This document shows, piece by piece, positions 32,953 to 41,044 of a DNA stretch of 64,000 nucleotides. The position numbers and the translations under genes were made by a program. The stretch's first letter is position 1, and the number at the start of each line of letters is the position of its first letter. The DNA comes from Streptomyces sp. CB02400 (GTDB taxonomy: Bacteria; Actinomycetota; Actinomycetes; Streptomycetales; Streptomycetaceae): assembly GCF_001905725.1 (NCBI RefSeq), contig NZ_LIWB01000017.1, positions 113,892 through 177,891 on the forward strand. The letters are read 5' to 3'. The notes below the pieces were generated by a model. It was not told where the DNA came from, made no database searches, and saw only the letters and a list, made by a program, of their open reading frames with translations.

Positions 32953-33180
32953 GACCACCGGTCCAGGTGCGCTCCGGGAGACCTTCGAAGCCGGTTCTCG
33001 TGGTCGCCTTTGGCTTGGTCCGCTCCGGCACGGGGGCGACTTCTGTTACTTCGCCTGGGAAGCTCTTCCCTCGTTCGGCATCTTTGCGCCACATGAGTGA
33101 CGAGATATCCGCTGTTGGATTCAGTAAGCGCTTTCTACAGTGATCGCAATCCGCGAGGGCCAGAGCGCCAGGGGAGTCGC

Positions 33181-33567
33181 ATGCTGATCCGATCATTGGC
33201 CGAGCTTGCCGGTTCCCGGTACGAGGTCGACTGGGGCAACGGCACCAGTGTCCGCCTCCTCACCGCCGTGGACGAGATGGGTTTCACCGTGTGCCACACG
33301 GTGGTCCGGGCGGGTACGTCCTCGCTCCTCGAGTACCGTTCACACCTGGAGGCATGCTTCTGCCTGTCGGGGTCAGGGGAGATCACGGACACAGTGGGCA
33401 ACAGCCACCGGATCGTCCCGGGTGTGCTCTATGCGCTGGACCGGCACGACCGGCACCGTCTGCGCGCGGATCCGGACGGTGACATGACGCTGCTCAGCGT
33501 CTTCAACCCGCCGTTGCAGGGCACGGAACGTCACACACTCCATCGCGAGAAGGCGTCGTCCTACTGA
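33181..33567 (+). CDS. Stand-alone ectoine-synthase-like cupin (EctC family)
   Basis: This is a 128-residue cupin matching ectoine synthase over its whole length. The iron-binding triad known for EctC (Glu57, Tyr85, His93) is present as Glu 57, Tyr 84 and His 92. Arg 25, Thr 40, Tyr 52 and His 55 occupy equivalent substrate-pocket positions, and FNPPLQG and the start MLIRSL are family hallmarks. EctC cyclises N-gamma-acetyl-diaminobutyrate by water loss; here no ectA, ectB or ectD is nearby, so a related ring closure on another substrate is inferred. ATG 33181 has AGGGGAG upstream. Its stop overlaps the next start by one base (TGATG), beginning a four-gene operon. Confidence 0.85.
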   Translation: MLIRSLAELAGSRYEVDWGNGTSVRLLTAVDEMGFTVCHTVVRAGTSSLLEYRSHLEACFCLSGSGEITDTVGNSHRIVPGVLYALDRHDRHRLRADPDGDMTLLSVFNPPLQGTERHTLHREKASSY

Positions 33568-36155
33568 TGACCGGCCTGATGCACGACGCCGCTTCGGGCG
33601 TCACCGGGCACGGCGTACCGCTCGTCGGGTTGTTCGAGGCGAACGCGGCGCGGCACCCCGCACGCGCCGCCGTGACGCTGGACGGCGTCACCGTCACCTA
33701 CGGAGCGCTGAACGAACTCGCCGACTCGTACGCGGCGCGGCTGCTCGGTCTCGGCCTCGGCGCCGGCGACCGCGCGGTGATCTACGCGGACCTGTCCCTC
33801 GACGTCGTAGCGGCGACTCTCGGGATCCTCAAGGCGGGTGCATGCCTGGTCACCACGCATCCGACGTTCTCGCGGCGCAAACTGGTCCATCAGACCCGTG
33901 CCTGTGACGCCGCCGTCCTGGTCACCGACCGGGCAGGGGCTCTGGGGGACCTCTTCGCCGACACCGGGCTGTCCGCCGTGCTCCCCCTGGGCACCGGCGG
34001 ACCGCCCGGCGAGCCGAGGCCACGGCCGCGTCCGCTCGGGCGCCCCAGGAAGGGGCCGGGCATACCGGTCGTGGGTCCGCCGGCCGCCGTGTTCTACACG
34101 TCGGGTTCCACCTCGTCGCCGAAGGGCGTGACGATCGGCCACCGCACCATGACGGCGGCCTTCGAAGCCGTCACCTCCTCCCTCGGTCACACCGCCGACG
34201 ACGTGGTGTTGAGCTGCACGCCCATCGGCTCCGACTTCGGCTTCTACAACATCGTGCTGCCGCTGGCCTTCGGCGGTCGGGTGGTGTTGCTGCGGGGCCT
34301 CAGCGCGCGTCCGCGGGAGGTGTGGGAGACGATCGGCCGCGAGGGTGTCACCGCGGTCCACGGCTTTCCTTCCCTGCTCGCCCATCTGTGCCGGCTCGGC
34401 GGCCTCGGCCGGGACCCGCGCCCGTCCCTGCGCTTGTTGGCCAGCACCGGACAGCGCCTCCCCGCGGAACACATCAGGACCCTGCGTGAGGCACTCCCCG
34501 ATGTGCCGATTCACTCGATGTACGGGCTCACCGAGTGCAAACGCGTGTGTGCCCTGCCGCCGGAGGAGATCGACCGCCGTCCAGGTTCCGTCGGTGGACC
34601 CGTCCCCGGTGTGCGCGCCTACCTCGTGGACGGCACCGGCGCTCTGGTCGAGGAACCCGGTGTGCCCGGTGAGCTGGCGGTCGCGGGCGACCAGGTGATG
34701 CAGGGCTACTGGGGCGACCCCGAGCTGACCGGCCGTGTCCTGCGCACCGGTTTGTTCGGCGAGGACAGGGTGCTGTTCACGGGCGATCTGTTCACCCGTG
34801 ACGAGGACGGCTTCCTGCACTGGGTCGCCCGCGGGGACGACACCTTCAGCCGCTCGATGTTCAAGGTGAACCCGCACGAGGTCGAAGCGCGGCTCAGACA
34901 GCACCCTTCGGTGGCCGACGCCGCCGTGGTACCGGTGCCGGACGAGGAGGCGGGGGAGGTGCCCGCGGCCTGTGTCGTGCTCCGTGACAGCCACGCACCC
35001 GACGCCGAGGAACTGCGCCGCCACTGCGCCGAGCGTCTCGACTGGCACATGGTGCCCGCGCTCGTGGTCTTCCACGACGAGCTTCCGCGCACCGAGTCCG
35101 GCAAGACCGACCGGCGGTCCCTGCGGCAGGCACTCACCCAGCCGGCTCCCGGGCCCGTGGGCGACGGTCCCGGCGAGTACGTGGCGTCGTCCTCGATGAC
35201 CGGCCTCGCCGACCGCTTCGACGCGATCGCGACCGGGCAGGACCAGGTGCCACGGGTGCCGGTGCGCTCCACGATCCGCGGCGCCGTCACCGACCGCCTC
35301 CTCTTGGAGTACCAGGACGCGATGGTAGAACGCTCAGGTCCGCTCTTCCGGCACTTCCTGGCCAGTGTGCCTGGCGTTCTGGAGGAACTGTCCCGGGTCG
35401 GCGTCGCGCTGGCCCGCCTGGCCGGACGCCGCGTACAGCGTGATGGGCACGGCCTGACCTTCTACGAGGCGGACGCGTTCGACGGCAGCAACGGGCGCAC
35501 CCTGGCGGCCTTCGCCGACGGCCGCGTCACCACCCTGACCAGCTCGCCCAACCGGGCCAACGAACGGTGGTTCCGCACCTGGGCGGACCCGGCCCGCTCC
35601 CGCTACTTCCCCGGCTCGCTGTTCCACCTCGACCGCGCCGGGCTGCGGGCGGCGCCGCAGTACGAGCCGTTCCGCGACGGCTTCGACGTGGTCTACGAGA
35701 CGGCCGCGTTCCAGTTCTACGGCAAGGACCGCGCGGCGCAGATCGAGCACCTCACCGAGGTGCTCAGGCCCGGCGGCCTGGCGTTCTTCCTGGAGAAGCT
35801 GAATCACCCCGACCCGCTGGAGTACGAGCGCCGGGAACGTGTCAAGGACGAAGTACACAAGGCGCGTTACTTCACCGTCGAGGAGATCGAGCGCAAGCGG
35901 CAGGAGATGCTGACGCGGATGGTGGACGGCCAGGTGGAGTTCGACGACCTGGTGGGGGCGCTCGGCGACCGCTTCTCGCACGTCCACCTCCTGTGGAACG
36001 GCACCAACTTCTACGAGTTCGTGGCGAGTGACGACGCCGGGATGCTCACGGAGTTCCTGGAGCTGGTGGGGCAGCCGTTCATCCCGGACGGTTTCTGCTT
36101 CGAGGACCCGGTCGTGCGCCGGGTCGGAGGGCACGGCGGGACGGTGCCGAGGTGA
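33567..36155 (+). CDS. AMP-dependent ligase fused to a SAM-methyltransferase-like domain
   Basis: This is an 862-residue two-domain enzyme. Residues 1-525 form an ANL adenylating domain: A3 motif FYTSGSTSSPKGV (176-188), SDFGFYNIVLPLAFGG at the A4 position, YGLTE (A5), TGDLFTRDEDGFLHWVARGDD (A7/A8), and the catalytic A10 Lys 513 in RTESGKTDR. Residues about 545-862 resemble a class I methyltransferase, with FDVVYETAAFQFYGKDRAAQIEHLT and EVLRPGGLAFFLEKLNHPD, but the first glycine motif is degenerate (EADAFDGSNGRTLAAF). No carrier-protein serine motif or condensation domain is seen, so it probably makes a free acyl- or aminoacyl-AMP, thioester or amide. The Asp at A4 could bind an amino group. 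Substrate unknown; it overlaps both neighbours. Confidence 0.8.
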   Translation: MTGLMHDAASGVTGHGVPLVGLFEANAARHPARAAVTLDGVTVTYGALNELADSYAARLLGLGLGAGDRAVIYADLSLDVVAATLGILKAGACLVTTHPTFSRRKLVHQTRACDAAVLVTDRAGALGDLFADTGLSAVLPLGTGGPPGEPRPRPRPLGRPRKGPGIPVVGPPAAVFYTSGSTSSPKGVTIGHRTMTAAFEAVTSSLGHTADDVVLSCTPIGSDFGFYNIVLPLAFGGRVVLLRGLSARPREVWETIGREGVTAVHGFPSLLAHLCRLGGLGRDPRPSLRLLASTGQRLPAEHIRTLREALPDVPIHSMYGLTECKRVCALPPEEIDRRPGSVGGPVPGVRAYLVDGTGALVEEPGVPGELAVAGDQVMQGYWGDPELTGRVLRTGLFGEDRVLFTGDLFTRDEDGFLHWVARGDDTFSRSMFKVNPHEVEARLRQHPSVADAAVVPVPDEEAGEVPAACVVLRDSHAPDAEELRRHCAERLDWHMVPALVVFHDELPRTESGKTDRRSLRQALTQPAPGPVGDGPGEYVASSSMTGLADRFDAIATGQDQVPRVPVRSTIRGAVTDRLLLEYQDAMVERSGPLFRHFLASVPGVLEELSRVGVALARLAGRRVQRDGHGLTFYEADAFDGSNGRTLAAFADGRVTTLTSSPNRANERWFRTWADPARSRYFPGSLFHLDRAGLRAAPQYEPFRDGFDVVYETAAFQFYGKDRAAQIEHLTEVLRPGGLAFFLEKLNHPDPLEYERRERVKDEVHKARYFTVEEIERKRQEMLTRMVDGQVEFDDLVGALGDRFSHVHLLWNGTNFYEFVASDDAGMLTEFLELVGQPFIPDGFCFEDPVVRRVGGHGGTVPR

Positions 36156-37438
36156 GGGGCGCGGACGCACCCGTCGAGAGCGCCGACCCGGAGGTGCTCG
36201 CCGTCCTCGACACGCTCGTCGGCCGATGGGGCGGCCGGGCCGCCGAGACGGAACGAGAACGCCGGCTGCCGGATGCGACCGTCGCCGAGCTGCTCGACGC
36301 CGGGCTGCTCCAGCTCGCCGCGCCACCACGCTTCGGCGGGCCGGGGCACGGCTGGCCCACAGTGGTGGAGGCGGCCCGGCGTGCGGCCAGGGCCTGTCCG
36401 TCCACCGGGTGGGTCATCGGAGTCGTCGGCGGACACGCCGCACTGGCCGGGCGGCTACCGCTGACGGCCGCCGAGACCGTCTTCACGGCGGGTGTCCGGC
36501 AGGTGTTCGCGACGGCGTCCGCAGCGGCCGACGGACGTTTCACCCGTGTCCCCGGTGGCTTCGAGGTGGCAGGCCGGTGGCGGTTCTGCTCCGCCGCCGA
36601 CCACGCCGACTGGTTCCTCCTAAGCGGCCACGGCGACGATCCGACGGACCGGGTGCTGGTTCCGCTCCCCGCCGGGAAGGTGCGGATCGAGGACGGGTGG
36701 GACGTCTGCGGGATGGCCGGCACAGGATCGCGGGACATCACGGTGGGCCGCGTCTTCGTGCCCGAGGCACTGACCGTCTCCCTGTCGAGCTGCTTCGCCG
36801 GGCGGTCGCCGTCCGGCACCGGGCCCTCGCCGTACTACCTCGACGAGGTGCCGTTCCTGCCGTACGTCAACAGTTGTGTCATCGGCCCGGTGCTCGGCTG
36901 CGCCGAGGGCGCCTTCGCGGCCTGCCTGACCCGGTTCGCGCGGGGCACCGGCGGGTCGCGTCCGCTGGAACAGCCGCTGGTACGGGACGGGCTGACGGAG
37001 AGCGCGGCGGAACTGGCCTGCGCCCGGCACCTGTACGAGGACGTGTGCGCACGCCTGCACGCGGAGGGAACCGCCCGACGGGCCCTTCCCCCCGAGGACG
37101 CCGCCGCGATCGGCAGGGACCGTGCCTATCTGGCCCGCCTGTGCGTCCGCTCCGTACACCGGCTGATCCAGATGGCCGGGACGGCCGCCCACTTCGCCGA
37201 CGACCCGCTCGCCCGGCACTGGCGCGATCTGCAGATGATGGCGGCCCACCGAGACCTGAACTGGGCCCGTAACGCGGCGGCGTACGCGTCGGCGGCCTTC
37301 ACCGCCGACGGGGCCGGAAGGCCCGGCGACGCCACCGGGCCGGTTCCCGACGGCACGCGGACCACCGGCGGCCCCGTCCCGTCCGGTCCCGACGGCGGGC
37401 GGCTGCCCGCCGAGGAGGGTCGTGGCCAAGCCGTATGA
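36152..37438 (+). CDS. Acyl-CoA-dehydrogenase-fold flavin monooxygenase (group D, HsaA/KijD3-like)
   Basis: This 428-residue flavoprotein resembles the two-component hydroxylases of the HsaA/HpaC2 type and ACAD-fold N-oxygenases more than true acyl-CoA dehydrogenases. Signs are CPSTGWVIGVVGGHAAL, GGFEVAGRWRFCSAADHADWFLLSG, and DGWDVCGMAGTGSRDITVGRVFVPE, plus the type-2 C-terminal helical domain with HRLIQMAGTAAHFADDPLARHWRDLQMMAAH. No catalytic Glu of a dehydrogenase is apparent. Such enzymes hydroxylate carbon or nitrogen with reduced flavin from a separate reductase, which is absent here. The last 40 residues are a disordered Gly/Pro tail. GTG 36152 and the stop both overlap neighbouring genes by four bases. 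Confidence 0.8.
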   Translation: MRGADAPVESADPEVLAVLDTLVGRWGGRAAETERERRLPDATVAELLDAGLLQLAAPPRFGGPGHGWPTVVEAARRAARACPSTGWVIGVVGGHAALAGRLPLTAAETVFTAGVRQVFATASAAADGRFTRVPGGFEVAGRWRFCSAADHADWFLLSGHGDDPTDRVLVPLPAGKVRIEDGWDVCGMAGTGSRDITVGRVFVPEALTVSLSSCFAGRSPSGTGPSPYYLDEVPFLPYVNSCVIGPVLGCAEGAFAACLTRFARGTGGSRPLEQPLVRDGLTESAAELACARHLYEDVCARLHAEGTARRALPPEDAAAIGRDRAYLARLCVRSVHRLIQMAGTAAHFADDPLARHWRDLQMMAAHRDLNWARNAAAYASAAFTADGAGRPGDATGPVPDGTRTTGGPVPSGPDGGRLPAEEGRGQAV

Positions 37439-38667
37439 TCCATCCGCACAAGACTTCCTTCCTGCGGCGGGAGGGCCGTTGGCTGCTGGGCGGCTTCCTG
37501 CTGTTCCTGCTCTCCTCCTTCGGCCAGACCTTCTTCGTCTCGCTCTTCGCCGACGACATCCGTGACAGGCACGGCCTTACCCACGGCTCCTACGGTGTTC
37601 TGTACATGGCGGCCACCCTGCTCGGCGCGATCGCCCTGACCAGGACGGGGCACCTGGTCGACCGCCACCCGGCGCGCCGGGTCGTCCTCGTGAGTGCGCC
37701 GCTACTGGCGCTGGGAGCCGTGGCGATGACCTGGTCGGCGGACCTCTTCACGCTGTTCGGGGCCCTCGTCCTGCTGCGGCTGTTCGGGCAGGGCATGATG
37801 ACGCACACCGCGTTCACCGTGCTGGGCCGCTGGTTCACCCGGCAGCGGGGACGGGCGGTGTCCCTGGCTGCCCTGGGCCTGAACACGGGCGAGGCGGCCC
37901 TGCCCGCCCTGGCCGTCGCCCTGTCGGGCGCCGCCGGATGGCAGGCCGTGTGGTGGGCGGCCGGCACGCTGGTGACCGCCGTGGGCTTCGCCGTCGCGGC
38001 GCTGTTCAGGACGGAGCGCACACCGCACCCCGCGGACGGCTCCGCGGACCCGGAGGCGCCTGCCGCCGGCTGGACCCGGGCCGAGGTACTGCGGGACCGG
38101 TGCTTCTATCCCCTGCTGCTCGCCACCGCGGCGCCCGCGCTGATCGGCAACACGGTCTTCTTCCACCAGGCCCACCTGGCGGAGACGCGCGGCTGGTCGC
38201 TCGGGGTGCTGGCGTCGGCGTTCCCGCTCTACGCGGTCCTGACCGTGCTGTGCAGTGTGGCCAGTGGTTTCCTGCTGGACCGGATCACCGGGCTCGTGCT
38301 GCTGCCGGTCTTCCTGCTTCCGCTCGGCGGCGGACTGCTGCTGCTCGGTACCGTCACCGCCCCGTGGAGCGCGTACGCCTTCATGGCCCTGTACGGCGTC
38401 ACCAACGGCCTCTCCCTGACCCTGTTCGGCGCCGTGTGGCCCGAGGTCTACGGCACCCGGCACCTGGGCGCCATCCGGTCGGTGGTGGTGGCGGTCCTGG
38501 TCTTCGCCTCGGCGCTGGGCCCCGGCGCGGGCGGCCTGCTGCTCGACGCCGGTGTCGGCCAGCCGGTCCAGTTCGTCGCGCTGGGCGGGTACTGCCTCGT
38601 GGCGTCCGCGCTCGTCACCCCCGTCGTCCGGCGGTTGCGAGCCCGCGGCGCCGCCGTCCTGCGCTGA
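37435..38667 (+). CDS. MFS transporter, last gene of the ectC-like operon
   Basis: This is a 410-residue inner-membrane protein with about 12 hydrophobic segments of the major facilitator superfamily. The segment LTRTGHLVDRHPARR corresponds to motif A, and the central loop lies near residue 200 (RTERTPHPADGSADPEAPAAG). It resembles MFS carriers of the OFA/monocarboxylate-like or drug-exporter type. Its ATG overlaps the flavoprotein stop (ATGA), so translation is coupled to the biosynthetic genes. Export of the operon's product is the simplest role; import of a precursor cannot be excluded. Confidence 0.88.
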   Translation: MIHPHKTSFLRREGRWLLGGFLLFLLSSFGQTFFVSLFADDIRDRHGLTHGSYGVLYMAATLLGAIALTRTGHLVDRHPARRVVLVSAPLLALGAVAMTWSADLFTLFGALVLLRLFGQGMMTHTAFTVLGRWFTRQRGRAVSLAALGLNTGEAALPALAVALSGAAGWQAVWWAAGTLVTAVGFAVAALFRTERTPHPADGSADPEAPAAGWTRAEVLRDRCFYPLLLATAAPALIGNTVFFHQAHLAETRGWSLGVLASAFPLYAVLTVLCSVASGFLLDRITGLVLLPVFLLPLGGGLLLLGTVTAPWSAYAFMALYGVTNGLSLTLFGAVWPEVYGTRHLGAIRSVVVAVLVFASALGPGAGGLLLDAGVGQPVQFVALGGYCLVASALVTPVVRRLRARGAAVLR

Positions 38668-38761
38668 GGGAGCGGCGGCCGGGCAGGCGTCGGCCCGGAC
38701 GCCTTGTCGGGCTCCGGGCCGTTGCCGTGGTGAACTCGGGACCCCGAAGGGCCGGCGAAGG

Positions 38762-39370
38762 TCACGCCTGCTTGATCGCCGAGATGTCGAAGTTCAGCTT
38801 GATCTTGTCGGAGACCAGGACGCCGCCCGTCTCCAGCGCCGCGTTCCAGGTCAGGCCCCACTCGGAGCGCAGGATCTCCGCCTTGCCCTCGAAGCCGACG
38901 CGCTCGTTGCCGAAGGGGTCCTTCGCGGCGCCGTTGAACTCCAGGTCGATGGTGAGCGGCTTGGTGGTGCCCAGGATGGTCAGGTCACCGGTGATGCGGT
39001 AGTCGTCGCCGCCGAGGGCCTCCGCCTTGGTGGAGCGGAAGGTCATGGCCGGGAACTCGTCCGTCTTGAAGAAGTCGGCGCTCTTCAGGTGGCCGTCACG
39101 GTCGGCGTTGCCCGTGTCGATGCTCTCCATCACCACGTCGATGGTGGCGGTGGAGGCGGCCGGGTCGGCGCCGTCCAGGTGCAGCGTGCCGGTGAAGTCC
39201 TGGAAGCTGCCCTTGATGTTGGTGACCATGGCGTGCCGGGCGACGAAGCCGAAGGTGGAGTGCGCGGGGTCGATCGTGTACTCGCCGGTCAGCGCGGCCA
39301 GGTCCGGGTTCACCGCGGTGGTGGTGGTCGCGGTGGCGGTCTCGTTGTCCTTGCGGCCGAAGATGCCCAT
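38762..39370 (-). CDS. YceI-family lipid-binding protein
   Basis: This 202-residue protein has a YceI lipocalin-like domain (residues 25-200): GEYTIDPAHSTFGFVARHAMV, DGHLKSADFFKTDEFPAMTFRS and the C-terminal VSDKIKLNFDIS. YceI proteins bind isoprenoid-like lipids; relatives respond to stress or pH. There is no signal peptide (N-terminus MGIFGRKDNETATAT), so it is probably cytosolic, as are many actinobacterial copies. ATG 39370 is preceded by GGAGGA. It is divergent from a glycosyltransferase over a 90-base region with a conspicuous pair of direct repeats. Confidence 0.9.
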   Translation of the reverse strand: MGIFGRKDNETATATTTTAVNPDLAALTGEYTIDPAHSTFGFVARHAMVTNIKGSFQDFTGTLHLDGADPAASTATIDVVMESIDTGNADRDGHLKSADFFKTDEFPAMTFRSTKAEALGGDDYRITGDLTILGTTKPLTIDLEFNGAAKDPFGNERVGFEGKAEILRSEWGLTWNAALETGGVLVSDKIKLNFDISAIKQA

Positions 39371-39394
39371 GGTGTTCCTCCTGAGGGGATGAGG

Positions 39395-39453
39395 TTTAAT
39401 GTTCAACTAACCCAACGAGGTCCACCGTAGACCTATTCCCTTTAACTTTCAAC
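39395..39453. promoter_or_regulatory. Direct repeat TTTAA-N2-TTCAAC in the yceI/glycosyltransferase divergent promoter
   Basis: TTTAATGTTCAAC (39395-39407) recurs as TTTAACTTTCAAC (39441-39453), 46 bases apart, in an A+T-rich patch between two divergent starts. The spacing is about 4.4 helical turns. TTGAAC/GTTCAA motifs of this sort are often bound by MarR-type regulators, but no regulator gene is adjacent. Confidence 0.6.
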
Positions 39454-39460
39454 ATGTTTG

Positions 39461-40813
39461 GTGAAAGTGGCGAGATTGGGCCGCCGCGACGGGTGGTACC
39501 CGCCGGTCGTGTCCTCGGTCGCGGTCCTGGTGGAGCTGGTGCGGCACGATACGTCGGGCGGCCAGGTGAAGTGCTGGGAGCACTTCGCGCGGAGTGCCGC
39601 CCGCCTCCCGGAGCGCCTGCCCGACGGCTCCGGCGGCACACCTCTCGACCTGACCGTCTACTTCCTCGGTGAACGCGAGCGGGTCGAGCCGCTCTCCCCG
39701 CACGTCCGGCTCGTCATGCTCCGGCCGGTGCTCAGCTCGGCGGCGACGCGCTCGGCCGACCGCGCGGAGGACGTCTGCGACCTCGCGCCGTACCACCCGC
39801 GGCTCGCCGCCCTGCTGCCCCGCCACGACGTCTGGCACCTGACCCACGGCTTCGCCTTCGCCGCCACCGCCGTACGGCTCCACCGCCACGCGGCCCGGCG
39901 GTCCGCCCCACGGCCCCGGCTCATCGGCTCCGTGCACACCGACGTACCGCTGCTGGCCTCCGTCTACGCCCGCTATCTGGCCGAGCGGTGGCTGCCCGGG
40001 AGCCATCCGAGGGTGGAGGACCTGCTCGCGGACCGGGCCGAGAGCGCGCTGCGCCGACGCCGGGACCGGCTGCTGGACCCCTGCGAACGCGTCCTCGTCC
40101 CGACCCCGGAGGGGCGCGCGGAACTCGCCCGCGTTCTCGGGCCGCACCGGGTCGCCCTGCTGCGCCGGGGTGTCGACCACGAACTCTTCCGGCCCGACCC
40201 CACCGCGCGGGACTGGCTGACACGCGCGTACGGCGTCCCGGACGACCGCCCGCTGGTGCTGTTCGCCGGCCGGCTGGACGCCAGCAAAGGCGTGCCGCTG
40301 CTGACCGAGAGCGTCCGGCTGCTGCGCGCCCGGGGCGACGCCCCGCACCTGGTCATGGCGGGTTCCGGTGCCGAGGAGGACGCCGTACGCCGCAGGCTCG
40401 GCCGGGACGTCACCCTGCTCGGGCCGCTCCCGCAGGACCGGCTGGCGCGGGTGTACGCCGGCTGCGACGTCTTCGCCTTCCCGTCCCGTACGGAGACCAG
40501 CGGCAATGTCGTCGCCGAGGCGATGGCGTGCGGGCTGGCGGTGGTCCTGCCCGAGGGCGCGCACACCACCCGCTGGCTGGCCGCGCCGGGGCTCGACGGC
40601 ATCGTCGTCCCGGCCGACTCCCCGGTGGCCTGGGCGGACGCCCTGCACCCGCTGGTCGGCCAGCCCGCCGCGCGGGAGGCGGTGCGGCGTCGGGCCGTGG
40701 AGACGTCCCGGACCGCCCATCCCAGCTGGGACCGGGTACTCGAGGAGGACCTCCTCCCGGTCTGGACCCAGCCGGCCCGTACGCCACGGCGGGCCGGCTT
40801 CCGTACGGCTTGA
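39461..40813 (+). CDS. GT4-family glycosyltransferase
   Basis: This 450-residue GT-B enzyme transfers a sugar from an NDP donor to an unknown acceptor. The C-terminal donor domain is clear: DRPLVLFAGRLDASKGVPLL, PHLVMAGSGAEEDA, LLGPLPQDRLARVYAGCDVFAFPSRTET and GNVVAEAMACGLAVV with the conserved E-x7-E region. The N-terminal acceptor half contains HLTHGFAFAATAVRLHRHA. GTG 39461 is chosen; TTG 39458 immediately precedes it. No Shine-Dalgarno is present and the promoter region abuts the start, so the mRNA may be leaderless. Whether it belongs with the hpnR lipid gene downstream is uncertain. Confidence 0.82.
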   Translation: MKVARLGRRDGWYPPVVSSVAVLVELVRHDTSGGQVKCWEHFARSAARLPERLPDGSGGTPLDLTVYFLGERERVEPLSPHVRLVMLRPVLSSAATRSADRAEDVCDLAPYHPRLAALLPRHDVWHLTHGFAFAATAVRLHRHAARRSAPRPRLIGSVHTDVPLLASVYARYLAERWLPGSHPRVEDLLADRAESALRRRRDRLLDPCERVLVPTPEGRAELARVLGPHRVALLRRGVDHELFRPDPTARDWLTRAYGVPDDRPLVLFAGRLDASKGVPLLTESVRLLRARGDAPHLVMAGSGAEEDAVRRRLGRDVTLLGPLPQDRLARVYAGCDVFAFPSRTETSGNVVAEAMACGLAVVLPEGAHTTRWLAAPGLDGIVVPADSPVAWADALHPLVGQPAAREAVRRRAVETSRTAHPSWDRVLEEDLLPVWTQPARTPRRAGFRTA

Positions 40814-40898
40814 GCCGGCGGCCCGCACGGGCACACACCATGGGCGCCTGCGCGCCCGCCGCCGGGTTTCTTCGCCCCCGCCGCCCCTTCCCTTCCCG

Positions 40899-40973
40899 TC
40901 CCCGGGGGCTTCGCCCCCAGACCCCCGTTCGCGCAGTTCCCCGCGCCCCAGGGGCGCGGGGAACTGCGCGAAC
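40899..40973 (+). repeat. Extragenic repeat cluster: type A head plus 47-bp perfect palindrome (type B)
   Basis: A short type A head (CCCCGGGGGCTTCGCCCCC) is followed by a perfect inverted repeat: a 23-base arm at 40927-40949 starting GTTCGCGCAGTTCC, one central base, and its exact complement at 40951-40973. The core CGCGCAGTTCCCCGCGCCCC occurs in half-site form at 46695 and 46871. It lies between convergent genes and could act as a bidirectional terminator. Confidence 0.85.
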
Positions 40974-41044
40974 AGCCACGATGCGGCCCGCAGTCGCCGT
41001 ACGACAGAACCACCCGTGCGCTTCCGCGAACAACCCGGCACCGG

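Noticed and set aside
33567..36155. NRPS module
   Set aside because: There is an adenylation domain but no carrier-protein serine motif, condensation or thioesterase domain.
33181..38667. Complete ectoine or hydroxyectoine gene cluster
   Set aside because: Only the EctC-like gene is present; neither the aminotransferase (EctB), acetyltransferase (EctA) nor hydroxylase (EctD) is encoded here.
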